A stretch of 64,000 nt of DNA from Micromonospora solifontis (GCF_003725545.1 NZ_RJLN01000006.1:47768-111767), one strand, 5' to 3'; positions 16,896-27,379 are shown, counted from the first letter of the stretch. Numbers and translations: made by a program. The notes: a model not told the origin generated them from the sequence alone.

Positions 16896-19800
16896 ATGAC
16901 GAGTGGTGGAAGCGCAAGGTCTGAGCGTTACCTGTACGAGCGGTTGTCGGAAAAGCTGTTTCAGCAACTGTGCAACGCCCTGCTGGTGTTGCAGTTCCCC
17001 GACGTTTCGTGCTTCCCCGTTGGGCAGAAGGACGGCGGCCGGGACGCGGTGCGCAAGGAAGGCCAGAAGCCTGGGGTGATCTACCAGGTCAAGTGGTCCA
17101 AAGACGCGGTCAAGAACCCGGTGACGTGGCTGGCTGCCACCATCAAGGAAGAGACGAAGAACATCGAGCGTCTCGTGGCCGAGGGTGCGACGGCGTACGT
17201 GCTGATGACCTGCATCGCGGGCACGAGCGCGCCCGGCACGGGCAGAATGGACAAACTCGACGCGGAGCTCGCCGAGTACTCGAAACAGTTCGGCATCCCG
17301 ATGACGTGCTGGTGGCGCGCAGACATCGACGCCCGAGTGGAAAGCGCGCCCCGGGAACTGGTCTGGTCGTTCTCGGAGATGCTGGCCGGCCAAGACGCGG
17401 TGCGGTACGTCATTGAAGCCGACAAGATCGCCGCACATGAGCAGACTCTCCGCCGGTTGCTGCTCAGTCTGATCGCAACACAATGGGAAGAGGACGCAAA
17501 AGTCAAGTTTCGGCAGGTCGAGATGGACACCTATAACCTCCTCGACCTATATGTGGACGTCGAAGCCGTCCGCATCGCTAAACCCCGGAACGCGGCGCCG
17601 AAACCAGCAGTTACGACCATCCACATTCCCGATGATGACGACCCTCTGCCGCGTCCTCCAGTGCACCAATATCTCGTCGACGGGACCTTGACGCCCGAGG
17701 AGGAGCAGGCGCTCGGTGGGGCCGCCCAGTACCTCCTCAACGCGACCCAGCCGTTGATCCTCGTGCGCGGCGAGCCAGGCCAGGGCAAGTCGACCCTTGC
17801 TCAGTACTTGTGTCAACTCCACCGTGCAGCCTTCCTGCCTGAAGGGGAGTACTTCGCTGGCCCGCGCCCCAAACGTGCCGTGAGCGCACCGAGGCTTCCG
17901 CTGCGAGTTGACCTGCGTGACTACGCCCGGTGGTGTTCTGGAGAGGATCCATTCGCAGAGGACGAGGCGCGATCGCCGCGCCGACGACGCCCGAGGCCGC
18001 AGCCAACGCTTGAGAAGTTCCTCGCTCACCTGATAGCGGCACGCAGCAACGGCGCTGATGTCGGAGTGGACGCCGTGATCGATGTGATTAGCCGTTTCCC
18101 GATGTTGGTCGTCCTAGATGGGTTGGACGAGGTGGCCCATCAGGACGCCCGGAAACGTATTGTGAGGGAGATCGACGAGTTCGCCGCACGACTGGGTGCC
18201 GGCGCAACCGCGCCGCAATTGATCGTGACCACTCGTCCCAACGCCTCGGGCTTGGCGGAACCTTCTGCCGACAAGTTCGAGACCATCGCGCTCGTCCCGC
18301 TCAGTCCCGATCTGCGCGCCGCCTACCTACGCAAATGGGCTGACGCGCGGGGACTGCGCGGCATGGCCCGCAGAGCGCTGGAGGGAACCTTCCGACACCG
18401 ATCGATCGAACCTCACATCGCGCAACTGGCCGATAACCCCATGCAGTTGACAATCCTGCTCTATCTAATTCAAAAGCGCGGGGACTCGGTACCTGATGGA
18501 CGCACTCAGCTCTTCCGTGCGTATATGGAGACGTTCCTGGACCGAGAGTCCGAGAAGAGCCGGTCCGTACATGAGCACCGCGACGACCTGGAGGAGGTCA
18601 CCGCCTACCTCGGCTGGCACTTGCAGGCCTCCGCCGAGACGGACCCAGCGGCTGGCCGAGTGCCGACGAGGGCGGTCCGTAAGGCCATTTTGAACTACCT
18701 GGATGACGTAGAGAAGGACACGACACTCGTCGACGACCTCTTCACGGCGGTGACTGACCGCGTGTGGGCGTTGACCAGCAAGGTACAAGGCACCTTCGAG
18801 TTCGATATCCAGACGATGCGCGAGTACTTCGCCGCCTCGTACCTCTGGGGATACGCTGGAGCGGACCTGCGTGGCTTTGACAAATCGACGATCCTGGGAG
18901 AACTTGTCCGACGCGCCTACTGGCTGAACACGTGCCGCTTCTTCGCAGGGTTCGCTAACCCGAACGAACTCTCCGGCCTGGTTGACGTGCTGGAGGAGGA
19001 GTTCGATGGACGCCAACGGCCGATGCAGGTCCGGCTTGCCGCCTGGACTCTGCTACAAGACGGCGTTTTCGCCAGGCAAACACGCGCCCAAAAACGTGCC
19101 ACAAGGCTATTCGCTGACGACCTCAGTGTCCGCCTTATCGACGACGCCCTACGCGACAAACGCGCCTTCACCTATCCAAACCGTGCCGTCAGGGCGTTGG
19201 CTGAAGATCGCGGCGCCGGACATCTGGTCTCTCTGCTCTTGGAGAAGACCAAGGCGGACCCGAACCACAACTTAGGCCCAACCCGTATTAGTCTGGCTAC
19301 ACAGATCGGCGCGGATATCCATGAGTGGTGGTTGCCGCACATGGCCGCGGCTGCGGGTAGCCAAAATGAACTAGCCTGGCTCCGCTGCGGTATACCGTTC
19401 CGGGGAGCCGCCCGCCTGAAGCCGGATGAGGTGGCCCGGCTACGACTCAACTCTACAGAAGCCGCTGAAGTTGCAATCAGTTGCGGCTTGAAGGCCCCCA
19501 CTGGCTCGCCACTGGAGCAGAAACTCATCCGCGCCGTCCTTGACGGGCATTGCTCCGAAGCAAGCCTTACGGCTGCCACCGGAGTGGCTGGCGACCTGAT
19601 CAAGGTGCTCGCGCCGTGGCGCTTCCTGAGCAGAGCCAGGAAGCACCCAGATGGCGCACACCGAGTGAGCGTCGGTCATCGCTTCGTCGTCGGCATCTCC
19701 GACCAGTCCCGCGAGGTGGCACAGCGTCGCCTACGTGACTACGAACCCAGCTTCGACCGGGTGCTGTCCGCGATGCGGGTCGGCCGAGGCCAAGCCGGAA

Positions 19801-20642
19801 CCACCTCCATGTGGAGCGACACCGCGCGGGAGCTCGCCACGCTGTACGGCCCGTGCTGGCTCGCTACCGAGATCGCGGTGATCGGCGCGGCGAGCCCCGA
19901 CAGCCTCTGGACCACAGGTGGCACCATCACCCGAGGTGCAGAACCGTTCGGGCCGGACCCCGACTACGGCAAGCTCCTCCAAGAGTCGCGCTTCAACAGA
20001 TCCAACGCCGATTGGTGGAAGCACCATTTCGATACCTACGCTGACGCGCTGTCTCGGGCGAGCTGGTGCCTCGCTCTGATTGCCGTCGCCTCTGAGCCGG
20101 TCGTGCTGAGCAACCTCGAAAGACTCGATGCGGCAGTGACTGCGATGCCGGCAGAAATGCAACGTGCTCTTAGCCTAAGTTCCAGCCGCCTAGGCGTAGC
20201 GCGCCTCGGCAGGCGCATCCGCCCTGATGTGCTACGGCGTGCTGGCTCCTTCTCCACCCTCACGGCCATGCTCGTCGCGCACCACTCTCTCGAGACCAAT
20301 CGAAAACTGGACGAGCTCCAAGGCCTTACTGACCAGCAGCTCGCCGAAATGGGTCGATTCGGTGTCGCCGGTTGGCCCGGCCTGCGCGGGCTTAGCGCAC
20401 GTATGTTCAAGCTTCCGTCAGCGGAGCTACTTGACGGCCTTCGTGCTCACGGCCACGATGCTGTAGTTGGCTTGGAAGGGCAGCGGGGGCCTCTGCCTCA
20501 ATCGCTGCTTTTGTCGATATTGGAATCACCTGCCGACTACCCGATGGCGTGGGTTCTTGCCGCGGAGCAGCGGGTCGCGTTCAGTTTCCGGGACCGGCCG
20601 CTCGCGCAAGTAGCCGAGGCGTGGTTTCCCAGGCTCGGTTAG
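16896..20642 (+). CDS. Nuclease-NACHT NTPase (bacterial NLR-like defence protein)
   Basis: 1248 residues. Residues 10-170 form a PD-(D/E)XK/Mrr-like nuclease: GQKDGGRD (Asp50) and YQVKW (Gln64, Lys66). A NACHT NTPase follows, with Walker A GEPGQGKST at 292-300 and Walker B MLVVLDGLDEV at 403-413, then TTRPN, a sensor-like site, and a helical winged region. The last 550 residues are a long sensor-like region with no recognised repeat. This architecture matches antiphage bNACHT proteins, in which ligand recognition triggers oligomerisation and the nuclease destroys DNA. ATG 16896 lies 12 nt after GGAG; a TTG at 16884 is less likely. Confidence 0.82.
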   Translation: MTSGGSARSERYLYERLSEKLFQQLCNALLVLQFPDVSCFPVGQKDGGRDAVRKEGQKPGVIYQVKWSKDAVKNPVTWLAATIKEETKNIERLVAEGATAYVLMTCIAGTSAPGTGRMDKLDAELAEYSKQFGIPMTCWWRADIDARVESAPRELVWSFSEMLAGQDAVRYVIEADKIAAHEQTLRRLLLSLIATQWEEDAKVKFRQVEMDTYNLLDLYVDVEAVRIAKPRNAAPKPAVTTIHIPDDDDPLPRPPVHQYLVDGTLTPEEEQALGGAAQYLLNATQPLILVRGEPGQGKSTLAQYLCQLHRAAFLPEGEYFAGPRPKRAVSAPRLPLRVDLRDYARWCSGEDPFAEDEARSPRRRRPRPQPTLEKFLAHLIAARSNGADVGVDAVIDVISRFPMLVVLDGLDEVAHQDARKRIVREIDEFAARLGAGATAPQLIVTTRPNASGLAEPSADKFETIALVPLSPDLRAAYLRKWADARGLRGMARRALEGTFRHRSIEPHIAQLADNPMQLTILLYLIQKRGDSVPDGRTQLFRAYMETFLDRESEKSRSVHEHRDDLEEVTAYLGWHLQASAETDPAAGRVPTRAVRKAILNYLDDVEKDTTLVDDLFTAVTDRVWALTSKVQGTFEFDIQTMREYFAASYLWGYAGADLRGFDKSTILGELVRRAYWLNTCRFFAGFANPNELSGLVDVLEEEFDGRQRPMQVRLAAWTLLQDGVFARQTRAQKRATRLFADDLSVRLIDDALRDKRAFTYPNRAVRALAEDRGAGHLVSLLLEKTKADPNHNLGPTRISLATQIGADIHEWWLPHMAAAAGSQNELAWLRCGIPFRGAARLKPDEVARLRLNSTEAAEVAISCGLKAPTGSPLEQKLIRAVLDGHCSEASLTAATGVAGDLIKVLAPWRFLSRARKHPDGAHRVSVGHRFVVGISDQSREVAQRRLRDYEPSFDRVLSAMRVGRGQAGTTSMWSDTARELATLYGPCWLATEIAVIGAASPDSLWTTGGTITRGAEPFGPDPDYGKLLQESRFNRSNADWWKHHFDTYADALSRASWCLALIAVASEPVVLSNLERLDAAVTAMPAEMQRALSLSSSRLGVARLGRRIRPDVLRRAGSFSTLTAMLVAHHSLETNRKLDELQGLTDQQLAEMGRFGVAGWPGLRGLSARMFKLPSAELLDGLRAHGHDAVVGLEGQRGPLPQSLLLSILESPADYPMAWVLAAEQRVAFSFRDRPLAQVAEAWFPRLG

Positions 20643-20865
20643 GCAGGACCCATCACGAGCGCCTGGCGCTTGGGGGCACCGGGCGGGGTGACCAGCACAG
20701 GTAGAAGGCCAGCTCACCCGTGCGGCGGATGCGGCGGATGCGCAGCCACGGGTCTCAGCGCGCGGTTTGCAGTACCCGCCGTACCTGCCTCTGCAGTTGG
20801 GCGTGCACGTCGACATCTTTGGTGCTTGTGGGCGACACACAGGTTGCCGAGACTTCGTGCATTCG

Positions 20866-23800
20866 TCAGTCAACGAGGTAGTGGGCTTCGATGTAGGCGA
20901 CGGTGGAGTCATACGGCTCTCCCACCGGCTTCAGCATGTACCGGCGGAAGACGGCGGCGGTGGCGCGGCGGACGCCTCGGTTGCGAGCGTCTGCGTTGTC
21001 CCATGACTGGGCGAGGGTCCGGGTGACGACCTGGTCGATCTCCTCGGCCAGGTTTCTCTCCGTGACAGTGAGGCCGGACGGTGCGTGGTCGTGGATGATC
21101 CGTGACAGGACGCCTACGTGGTCGTCGTCCAGCACGACGACGGCTTCGTCGGGGTGCTTCTCGGCGTTCACGATGGCGCGGGCGATCCGAAGGGCTTCGG
21201 ACAGGAACTCCAGCGCGTCCTGGGCGTTCTGGATGATTCGGTCCCGCAGCAGCCTGATCCGCTCGGCGAGGGCGGTGTACTTCGCGGACCCTGGTTCGAC
21301 GCCCTTTTCGAGGGCGGCCTTGATGTGGTCCAGGATCTCCGCCGCGGACGGGGGCGTCTTGTCCTCGCCGTCGTCCTTGCCGGGCTTGGGGCGGACGAGG
21401 GACATCAGCTCTTTGAGGATGGCGATGCCCTGGGCGTCCAGGACGAGGGCTTCCTCCTGGGAGGCGACCACCGAGAAGGAGTGGACGTGGGCGTTGATGA
21501 TCTCCAGGACCATCGGCCCCAGCTCGCCCAGCCGTTCCTTCCTCTCCTCGTCGGAGGACTTCTTGAACAGGGTCGTGTACACGGACCCGAACAGCCCGAA
21601 GCCGTCCCGGTACTTGGCGACCCGCTTGTCGCTGTTGATGAGCGGGTACAGACGGGCCAGGAGCCGGTAGTCCTTGCTGAACACCTCGGCGGCGCCGGGG
21701 TTGGCGTCCAGGAAGACGTTGATGGCTCGCACGGACTCGTAGCCGTGGACCGTGAGGTCCAGGCCGTCGACGTCCGCGAGGAGGTCTTCGATGCGGGCGA
21801 AGGTGGTGCGGAACTCGGCGACCAGCTCGGTCAGGTCGGTGACGAACCCGCCGCCCTTCGTGCCTGCCCCTTCAGAGGTCGGGTCGACGACGGCCCGCTG
21901 GACCTCTTCGGCCAGGCCGATGTAGTCCACGACCACACCGGAGGTCTTCACGAATCCGGTCGGGGACACCCAGGTGCGGTTTGGGCGGGTGATCGTTTGG
22001 AACAAGGTGTGGGCCTTCAGCGGCTTGTCCAGGTAGAGGACGCCCTCGTTGGGGGCGTCGAACCCGGTCATCAGCTTCGCGGTCACCACCAGGAAGCACA
22101 GCGGGTCGTCCGCGGTGAGGAACCGCCGCTTCTGTTCCTCCTCTTCGGCCTCCGAGAGGCGGAACGGCCGCATGGCGGGGTCTTCGTCCTTGGAGTCCGA
22201 GACGGAGATGTTCACCTCGGCGGTGATGCGGTCGTGCTTCCCAACCTCGGCGAGCACCTGTGAGGCCTCGAAGCCGGCCAGCAGCTCGTTGATCTTGTCC
22301 GTGTACGCCACGGCCAGCTCGCGGTTGTAGGCGACGACCTGGGCCTTGAGGCCGTTGCGGTAGGCGCCGGCCAGGTAGTGGTCCACGATGTCCTGGCAAA
22401 CCGTGTGGATACGGTCGGGGTTGGCGAACACCGACGTGAGGCGTCCGAACTTGCGGGACAGGGCCTCACGGTCGGGGTCGTCGAGGTCGAAGTCGTCGGC
22501 GAACTGGTCGAACTCGGCCTGCAACTCCTGGTCGTTCATTTCGAAGGAGACCGGGTGCGGGTCCAGCATGACTGGGACGGTCGCCTCGTCCCGCAGAGAC
22601 CGGGACACCGAGTACCGGTGCAGCACCCTGCCCGGGTCGGTCTCCTCGCCGAAGAGGGCGAAGGTGTCGGTGGCGAGGTTCCTGAGGGGGGTGCCGGTCA
22701 TGCCGAAGAACTTCGCGTGCGGCAATGCTGCGCGCATTTGCCCGGCCAGGGACTTCTCTTTGTCGGACTGGGTGCGGTGTGCCTCGTCGACCAGCACGAT
22801 GATGTTGTCCCGGGTCGACAGGTTCTTGCCGGCGTCGGCGAACTTGTGGACGGTCGTGGAGATGACGCCGCGCACGTCGTCGGCCAGCAGGGAACGCAAC
22901 TCCTGGCTGGTGGCGGGCTGATGGAAGTAGGCGCGTCCCATCGCCGAGGTGAACACCCCGGAGGTCTGCCGGACGAGTTGGGTCCGGTCCGAGAGCAGGA
23001 TGATCGTGGGCGACTCGGTGCGGGTGTCGGCCAGCAGCAGCGAGGCGGCGAACACCATCAGCAGTGTCTTCCCGCTGCCTTGGTGGTGCCAGATCAGGCC
23101 CTTTTGGCCGCCGGCCAGCACTCGCTCGTGGATCAGGTGGGCGGCTTCCATCTGGGGGTAGCGGGGCAGGTACTTCTTGTCCACCCCGCCTCCGGCGGTA
23201 TCGAAGAGGGCGAAGTTCGCCAGCATGTCCAGGACGGTCGCCGGGTTGAGCAGCAGCTCCACGGAGCGCTGAACGTCAGCCTGCCCGGACAGGTTCTCGT
23301 CGTCGGCGGTGGACCGAAACGGCTGCCACAGGTTCAGGGGCGCGCCAACGGCACCGAATCGCAGCTTCAGCCCGTCGGAGGCGACCGCGAAGACGTTGGG
23401 GGTGAAGAACCACGGGTACTCGGCGGCGTACACGTCGTTGATCTCGCGGGCGGCGTTAGCCCACCCGGACTTCGCGGTCGGTGACTTCACCTCGACCACG
23501 ACCAGGGGCAGCCCGTTGACCCAGTACACGAGGTCGAACCGGCGGGAGGTCTTGCCGGGGACGGTGATGGTCACCTCGTCCGAGACGACAAGCGTGTTGG
23601 CGGTCGGGTGCTCGAAGTCGATGATCTTCAGGGTGTGCCACGCGCCGTCGGCGTCCCGGAACTCCTTATGCCCGCGCAGCAGGCGTAGCACCTGCTCGTT
23701 GGCCCGCACCAGCCCGCCTTCAACAGCGTTGACCGTTGCGATGATCTCCTCGACCACCGCGTCCACGTCGAACTTGTCGATCACCCCAGGGTTGAGTCGG

Positions 23801-23946
23801 ACGATGGCGTCCCGCAGCTGGCCGGCGACTACCGTCTGCGTCGTCTCACGCGGCAGCGACCTGCCCGCTGTGAAACGCCAGCCCATCGGGAGGGACCACT
23901 GGATCATCAGGTTCTGGAACTCGCGCTCTCGAATGCCCTTCGCCAT
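20866..23946 (-). CDS. hsdR: Type I restriction enzyme HsdR (motor and nuclease)
   Basis: 1026 residues, full length for the family. The nuclease core has Asp138 in RRFDLVYW and VVEVK with Glu152 and Lys154. The SF2 translocase follows with Walker A HHQGSGKT (Lys293), ILLSDRTQL, VDEAH at 386-390 and MTGTPL. HsdR translocates and cleaves DNA as part of the R2M2S complex. It begins 3 bp after the hsdS stop. It looks intact. The 223-bp gap between its stop and the convergent NACHT stop holds no gene. Confidence 0.95.
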   Translation of the reverse strand: MAKGIREREFQNLMIQWSLPMGWRFTAGRSLPRETTQTVVAGQLRDAIVRLNPGVIDKFDVDAVVEEIIATVNAVEGGLVRANEQVLRLLRGHKEFRDADGAWHTLKIIDFEHPTANTLVVSDEVTITVPGKTSRRFDLVYWVNGLPLVVVEVKSPTAKSGWANAAREINDVYAAEYPWFFTPNVFAVASDGLKLRFGAVGAPLNLWQPFRSTADDENLSGQADVQRSVELLLNPATVLDMLANFALFDTAGGGVDKKYLPRYPQMEAAHLIHERVLAGGQKGLIWHHQGSGKTLLMVFAASLLLADTRTESPTIILLSDRTQLVRQTSGVFTSAMGRAYFHQPATSQELRSLLADDVRGVISTTVHKFADAGKNLSTRDNIIVLVDEAHRTQSDKEKSLAGQMRAALPHAKFFGMTGTPLRNLATDTFALFGEETDPGRVLHRYSVSRSLRDEATVPVMLDPHPVSFEMNDQELQAEFDQFADDFDLDDPDREALSRKFGRLTSVFANPDRIHTVCQDIVDHYLAGAYRNGLKAQVVAYNRELAVAYTDKINELLAGFEASQVLAEVGKHDRITAEVNISVSDSKDEDPAMRPFRLSEAEEEEQKRRFLTADDPLCFLVVTAKLMTGFDAPNEGVLYLDKPLKAHTLFQTITRPNRTWVSPTGFVKTSGVVVDYIGLAEEVQRAVVDPTSEGAGTKGGGFVTDLTELVAEFRTTFARIEDLLADVDGLDLTVHGYESVRAINVFLDANPGAAEVFSKDYRLLARLYPLINSDKRVAKYRDGFGLFGSVYTTLFKKSSDEERKERLGELGPMVLEIINAHVHSFSVVASQEEALVLDAQGIAILKELMSLVRPKPGKDDGEDKTPPSAAEILDHIKAALEKGVEPGSAKYTALAERIRLLRDRIIQNAQDALEFLSEALRIARAIVNAEKHPDEAVVVLDDDHVGVLSRIIHDHAPSGLTVTERNLAEEIDQVVTRTLAQSWDNADARNRGVRRATAAVFRRYMLKPVGEPYDSTVAYIEAHYLVD

Positions 23947-23949
23947 GGC

Positions 23950-25083
23950 TCAGACCTTCCGCTCGGCGGACTCGATGTCGATGGTGCGGTCCAGCAAACC
24001 CGAGAGCAGTGCCACGCGTGCCTGACGGAGACGTGCCGCCTCAGCACGGAGGGCGGCCACCTGCACGTCCATCGCGTCAGCCATTCCTGAGATGCGCTCC
24101 TGCTCATCGCGAGGCGGCACGGGCATAACGATCTTATTGAGGTTCGCGGCGGAGATGCGAACCACCTTGGTCTCGCTCGTGAACCGGCGCTTCTGGTGCT
24201 GAAACAGGGGTGAAGCGAAGAAGTACGAGACGAACTTTGGGTCAAGATCATGGTGGAAGATGAAACAGTCATCGTGAACCGCCACATCGTCATCACCCAA
24301 CCAAGCAACAGCCTTGCCGACGTCCTCGACGTTCTCGCTCGTCCCAGCGATTACCACATCGCCGGGTTGTGCCAGGCGCATCGAGTCGCGGAAGCTCTCG
24401 GGCAGGTACGTCACCGTGTGTGTAGCCGACGCTCCGTAGTCCGTGTAGATCTGGCCGTAGTGGATGCATCCCAGGCCGGACTGCACATAGTCGCTCTTCA
24501 CGAACCGGCGGCCGCGGGTGAGGGTTCCAGCGTTCGACAACGGAGCAGACGACCATCCTTCACCGCCCCGGGTGAGTACGTGTCCCAGAGCAGCGTTACG
24601 GACTCGAAGGAGGCTGTCTGCCTCAGCCTCGAGCGCGGTGATCTGGTCATCGACGGCACCGATGATCTCGACGATCCGCTCCTGCAACGGCACCGGCGGC
24701 AAGGCGACACGAATCTCGTAAGCCCGGCTGCGGGTCAGACCAGGAACTCCGGTCTGGGTGGCGAGCTCCGTCAGCTTCGCATTGACGAGTAGGTGGTAGG
24801 CGAACTCCATTCCTATCTGGGCGGAGTCCTTGATCAGCACATAGAAGGCGGTGTCGATGGGGGAAAAATCGCCCTCGCTGAAGGTGACGGTCCCTGAGGA
24901 ACCGGTCCCCTTCCGTCCAACGATAACGCCGGGTCCCTTCACCATTGCCCGAGAGTGATAACCGACGATGCCGTTGCTCCCGTAAACGGGGAATCCTTGA
25001 CCGTCCCGAGCGTTCTCAGGTAGCGGCTTGCCGTACTCAAGGGTCAGCAACTCACCGACGGTCGTCTGCCGCCACTCACTCAT
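23950..25083 (-). CDS. hsdS: Type I specificity subunit HsdS
   Basis: 377 residues. Two target-recognition domains are separated by conserved helices (LPPVPLQERIVEIIGAVDDQITALEAEADSLLR and a second copy ending DEQERISGMADAMDVQVAALRAEAARLRQ). This is the normal TRD1-helix-TRD2-helix plan, so both half-sites should be specified. Its start overlaps the hsdM end by 8 bp. Confidence 0.93.
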   Translation of the reverse strand: MSEWRQTTVGELLTLEYGKPLPENARDGQGFPVYGSNGIVGYHSRAMVKGPGVIVGRKGTGSSGTVTFSEGDFSPIDTAFYVLIKDSAQIGMEFAYHLLVNAKLTELATQTGVPGLTRSRAYEIRVALPPVPLQERIVEIIGAVDDQITALEAEADSLLRVRNAALGHVLTRGGEGWSSAPLSNAGTLTRGRRFVKSDYVQSGLGCIHYGQIYTDYGASATHTVTYLPESFRDSMRLAQPGDVVIAGTSENVEDVGKAVAWLGDDDVAVHDDCFIFHHDLDPKFVSYFFASPLFQHQKRRFTSETKVVRISAANLNKIVMPVPPRDEQERISGMADAMDVQVAALRAEAARLRQARVALLSGLLDRTIDIESAERKV

Positions 25084-26649
25084 CGAAGCCGTCGATTCCG
25101 GCGGCCGCCAGGGCGTCGAGCATCCGCTTTTCGGTCTTCTGGCGCTCGGCGCGGGCGAGGTTGTAGGTGTTGATCAGAGTGTCCAGATTCTCCTGCTTTG
25201 CGGCGCTCTGCTTAATGTACCGGCCGATGTTGAGGTCGTACCCGGCCTGAACGATCTCCGTGATGGGGACGAACCGTGCAGCCAGCCCGCCATCGCCATC
25301 CGGGTCCGCCGGGTGCCCGTCTGTGTCGAAGCTCGTGTGGTAGGCGGTCACGACGTCGGCGATGTCTGCGTCGGTGAGGATGTTGCGGTTCTTGGCCTTG
25401 GTGAACCGCTTGGAGGCGTCGATGAACAGCACCCCGTTCTTGCGCTCGTCGGTCTTGGTGCCGGGAGCGCGGAACACGAGGATGCAGGTCGGGATCGTTG
25501 TGCTGTAGAAGAGGTTCGCAGGCAGCCCGATCACGGCTTCCAGGAGGTCGTCGTCCAGGACGCGCTTACGGATCGAACCTTCCTGGCCGCTGCGGAAGAG
25601 GACTCCGTGAGGCAGGACAACGCCAGCGCGCCCCTTCTTCGGGTCCATGCTGGCGATCATGTGCTGCACGAACGCCCAGTCTGCCGCCGACTGCGGCGCG
25701 ATACCGCCGATGGCGCGCGGGTCCTTTGTCCAGGGCTTCCACTTCAGGCTGTAGGGCGGATTAGCGACGATCACATCGAACTGCGCGATAGACCCGTCCG
25801 GCTTCTTGAAGCGTGGTCCTTCAGGGTGTCGCCGACCTCGACCTGGAACTGGGTGAGGTTGTGCATGAAGAGGTTCATGCGTGCCACACCCGCGGTGTCC
25901 GGTACGGCCTCCTGCCCGTACAGGCGGAGCGTGTAGCCACGCCCGCCGTGAGTCTTCAGGAGGTTCGCGGAGGCGATGAGCATGCCGCCCGACCCGCAGG
26001 TCGGGTCGTACACCGACTCGAAGCCCTTCGGGTCTAGGACCTCGACGATCAGCTCGACGACCTCGCGCGGGGTGAAAAACTGGCCGGCGCGGGTGCCGGA
26101 CCCATCGGAGAACCGCTTCAGCAGGTACTCGTACGCCCCACCGAGCACGTCGTGGGACACGTTGCCCTCGTGCATTTTCGGGGTGCGGTCCATCGCCTGC
26201 ATGACCGCCGCCAAAACCTCCCCCGACAGCACCTCTTCAGAGGTCCAGGTCATGGACCCGAACAGGCGGGAGAACTTGTCAGGGTTCGCCGTCTCGATTG
26301 CTTGCAGGGAGGCGCGGACCCGCTGGCCGAGGCCGGGCTGGGTGATGGTGGCGAGGATGGACGACCAGGAGGCGCGACGCTGCTGGACGGTGCCGGGGTG
26401 GATGAACGGGATCTCGAACGATTGGTAGTCGCGGTACTCGATCTCGTGGGCTTCCTCGGCGGAGAGGCCGTCCAGGCCCTCGTTGTCGGCCAGGAACTCC
26501 TGGTGGTGGTGCTCCCAGGTGTCCGACAGGTACTTCCAGAACATCAGCGGGAAGACGACCGAGGAGTATTGCGCTTCGGGCATCGCCACGCGCAGCTCGT
26601 CGGCGGCGTCCCACAACCGGTTCTCGATCTCCTGCTGCGTCACTGCCAT
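25076..26649 (-). pseudogene. hsdM: Type I methyltransferase HsdM with a one-base deletion
   Basis: The N-terminal 278 codons (HsdM helical region, then GQFFTPREVV and DPTCGSGGM, the SAM site) read in one frame. The catalytic NPPY part (VANPPYSLKW) to the end reads in another. The break is at about 25811-25819, where KDPRFKKPDG would be expected and the sequence reads KDHASRS. One extra G in TGGTCC on the plus strand restores the frame. Adenine methylation should be lost unless the shift is an assembly error, and an active HsdR without HsdM would be unusual. Otherwise length and motifs are normal. Confidence 0.88.
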
Positions 26650-26895
26650 CAGTCGGGGTGTCCTTGTTCGTCAAAGGGTGGCGACCCGAAGGCCGCAGCA
26701 TTCCTGCTGGCCAGCCTATTTCGGTCGGGTCCAGCACTTACACGCCGGGCGTGTCCTGCCGGGTGAGGACGCGGGGCGCTTCGCGGCGGCGTGCTTGTAG
26801 CCATCCGTGGGGACCATCTTGTCGGTATTGGCCCTGCCCCGACCCACCATCAGGTTCCTCCCCGCGTCGGGCCCTGCGGCTGCCGCTCTCGTCGC

Positions 26896-26924
26896 CATCG
26901 GCCGTACGGGAGCGTCGGCCGATG
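26896..26924. other. Inverted repeat in the gene-free junction 26650-27037
   Basis: CATCGGCCG and CGGCCGATG are 9-bp arms with an 11-nt loop. The 388-bp gap between hsdM and the first phage gene holds no convincing gene on either strand. It is the junction of island and phage module. No obvious att repeat was found by eye. Confidence 0.4.
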
Positions 26925-27037
26925 GGGACGTTACAGCCGCGCCGATGAGATTGCCGCCCCGCGGTCGTCGTTTACGTTGAGCTACTTCGATTTGCGTAAG
27001 TTGCGGCAGCGGGCGACGCGACTGGTATGCGGCCGCA

Positions 27038-27376
27038 TTGCCATTGCTTATGCTCGTATGCGTGACGGGGCTGATCGAGATCGTGGTGATGCTGCTCTTC
27101 GTCGCGCGGGTGACCCGGCTGATCGTCGCCGACGAGATCACCCGCCGACCCCGGGAAGCCATCGTCCGCCGGCTGCCTGACGGCAGCCCGCTGGCGTACC
27201 TGCTGTTCTGCCGCTGGTGCCTATCGGTGTGGATCGCCACGCCGGCCGCCGCGGCTTGGTGGCTGCTGTCCGACGTCCCCCGCTGGTCCCGCCTGTGGTG
27301 GGCGGACGTGCCGACCGTCGCGCTGGCCCTGTCCTACGCGACGGGCCTATTGGTGCGCGCCGAGCCGGAGGAGTAG
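27038..27376 (+). CDS. DUF1360-like membrane protein
   Basis: Up to 112 residues; TTG 27038, ATG 27050 and GTG 27062 are possible starts. One N-terminal membrane segment (GLIEIVVMLLFVARVTRL) is followed by VADEI and a second hydrophobic stretch with FCRWCLSVWIA. The RVTRLIVAD and C-x-x-C-x-S-x-W pattern is that of DUF1360, common just upstream of portal genes in actinophages. It ends 3 bp before the portal start. Confidence 0.7.
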   Translation: MPLLMLVCVTGLIEIVVMLLFVARVTRLIVADEITRRPREAIVRRLPDGSPLAYLLFCRWCLSVWIATPAAAAWWLLSDVPRWSRLWWADVPTVALALSYATGLLVRAEPEE

Positions 27377-27379
27377 CGG

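Noticed and set aside
26716..27037. Possible small genes on either strand in the hsdM-portal junction
   Set aside because: Short frames lack ribosome binding sites and recognisable composition; only an inverted repeat is supported.
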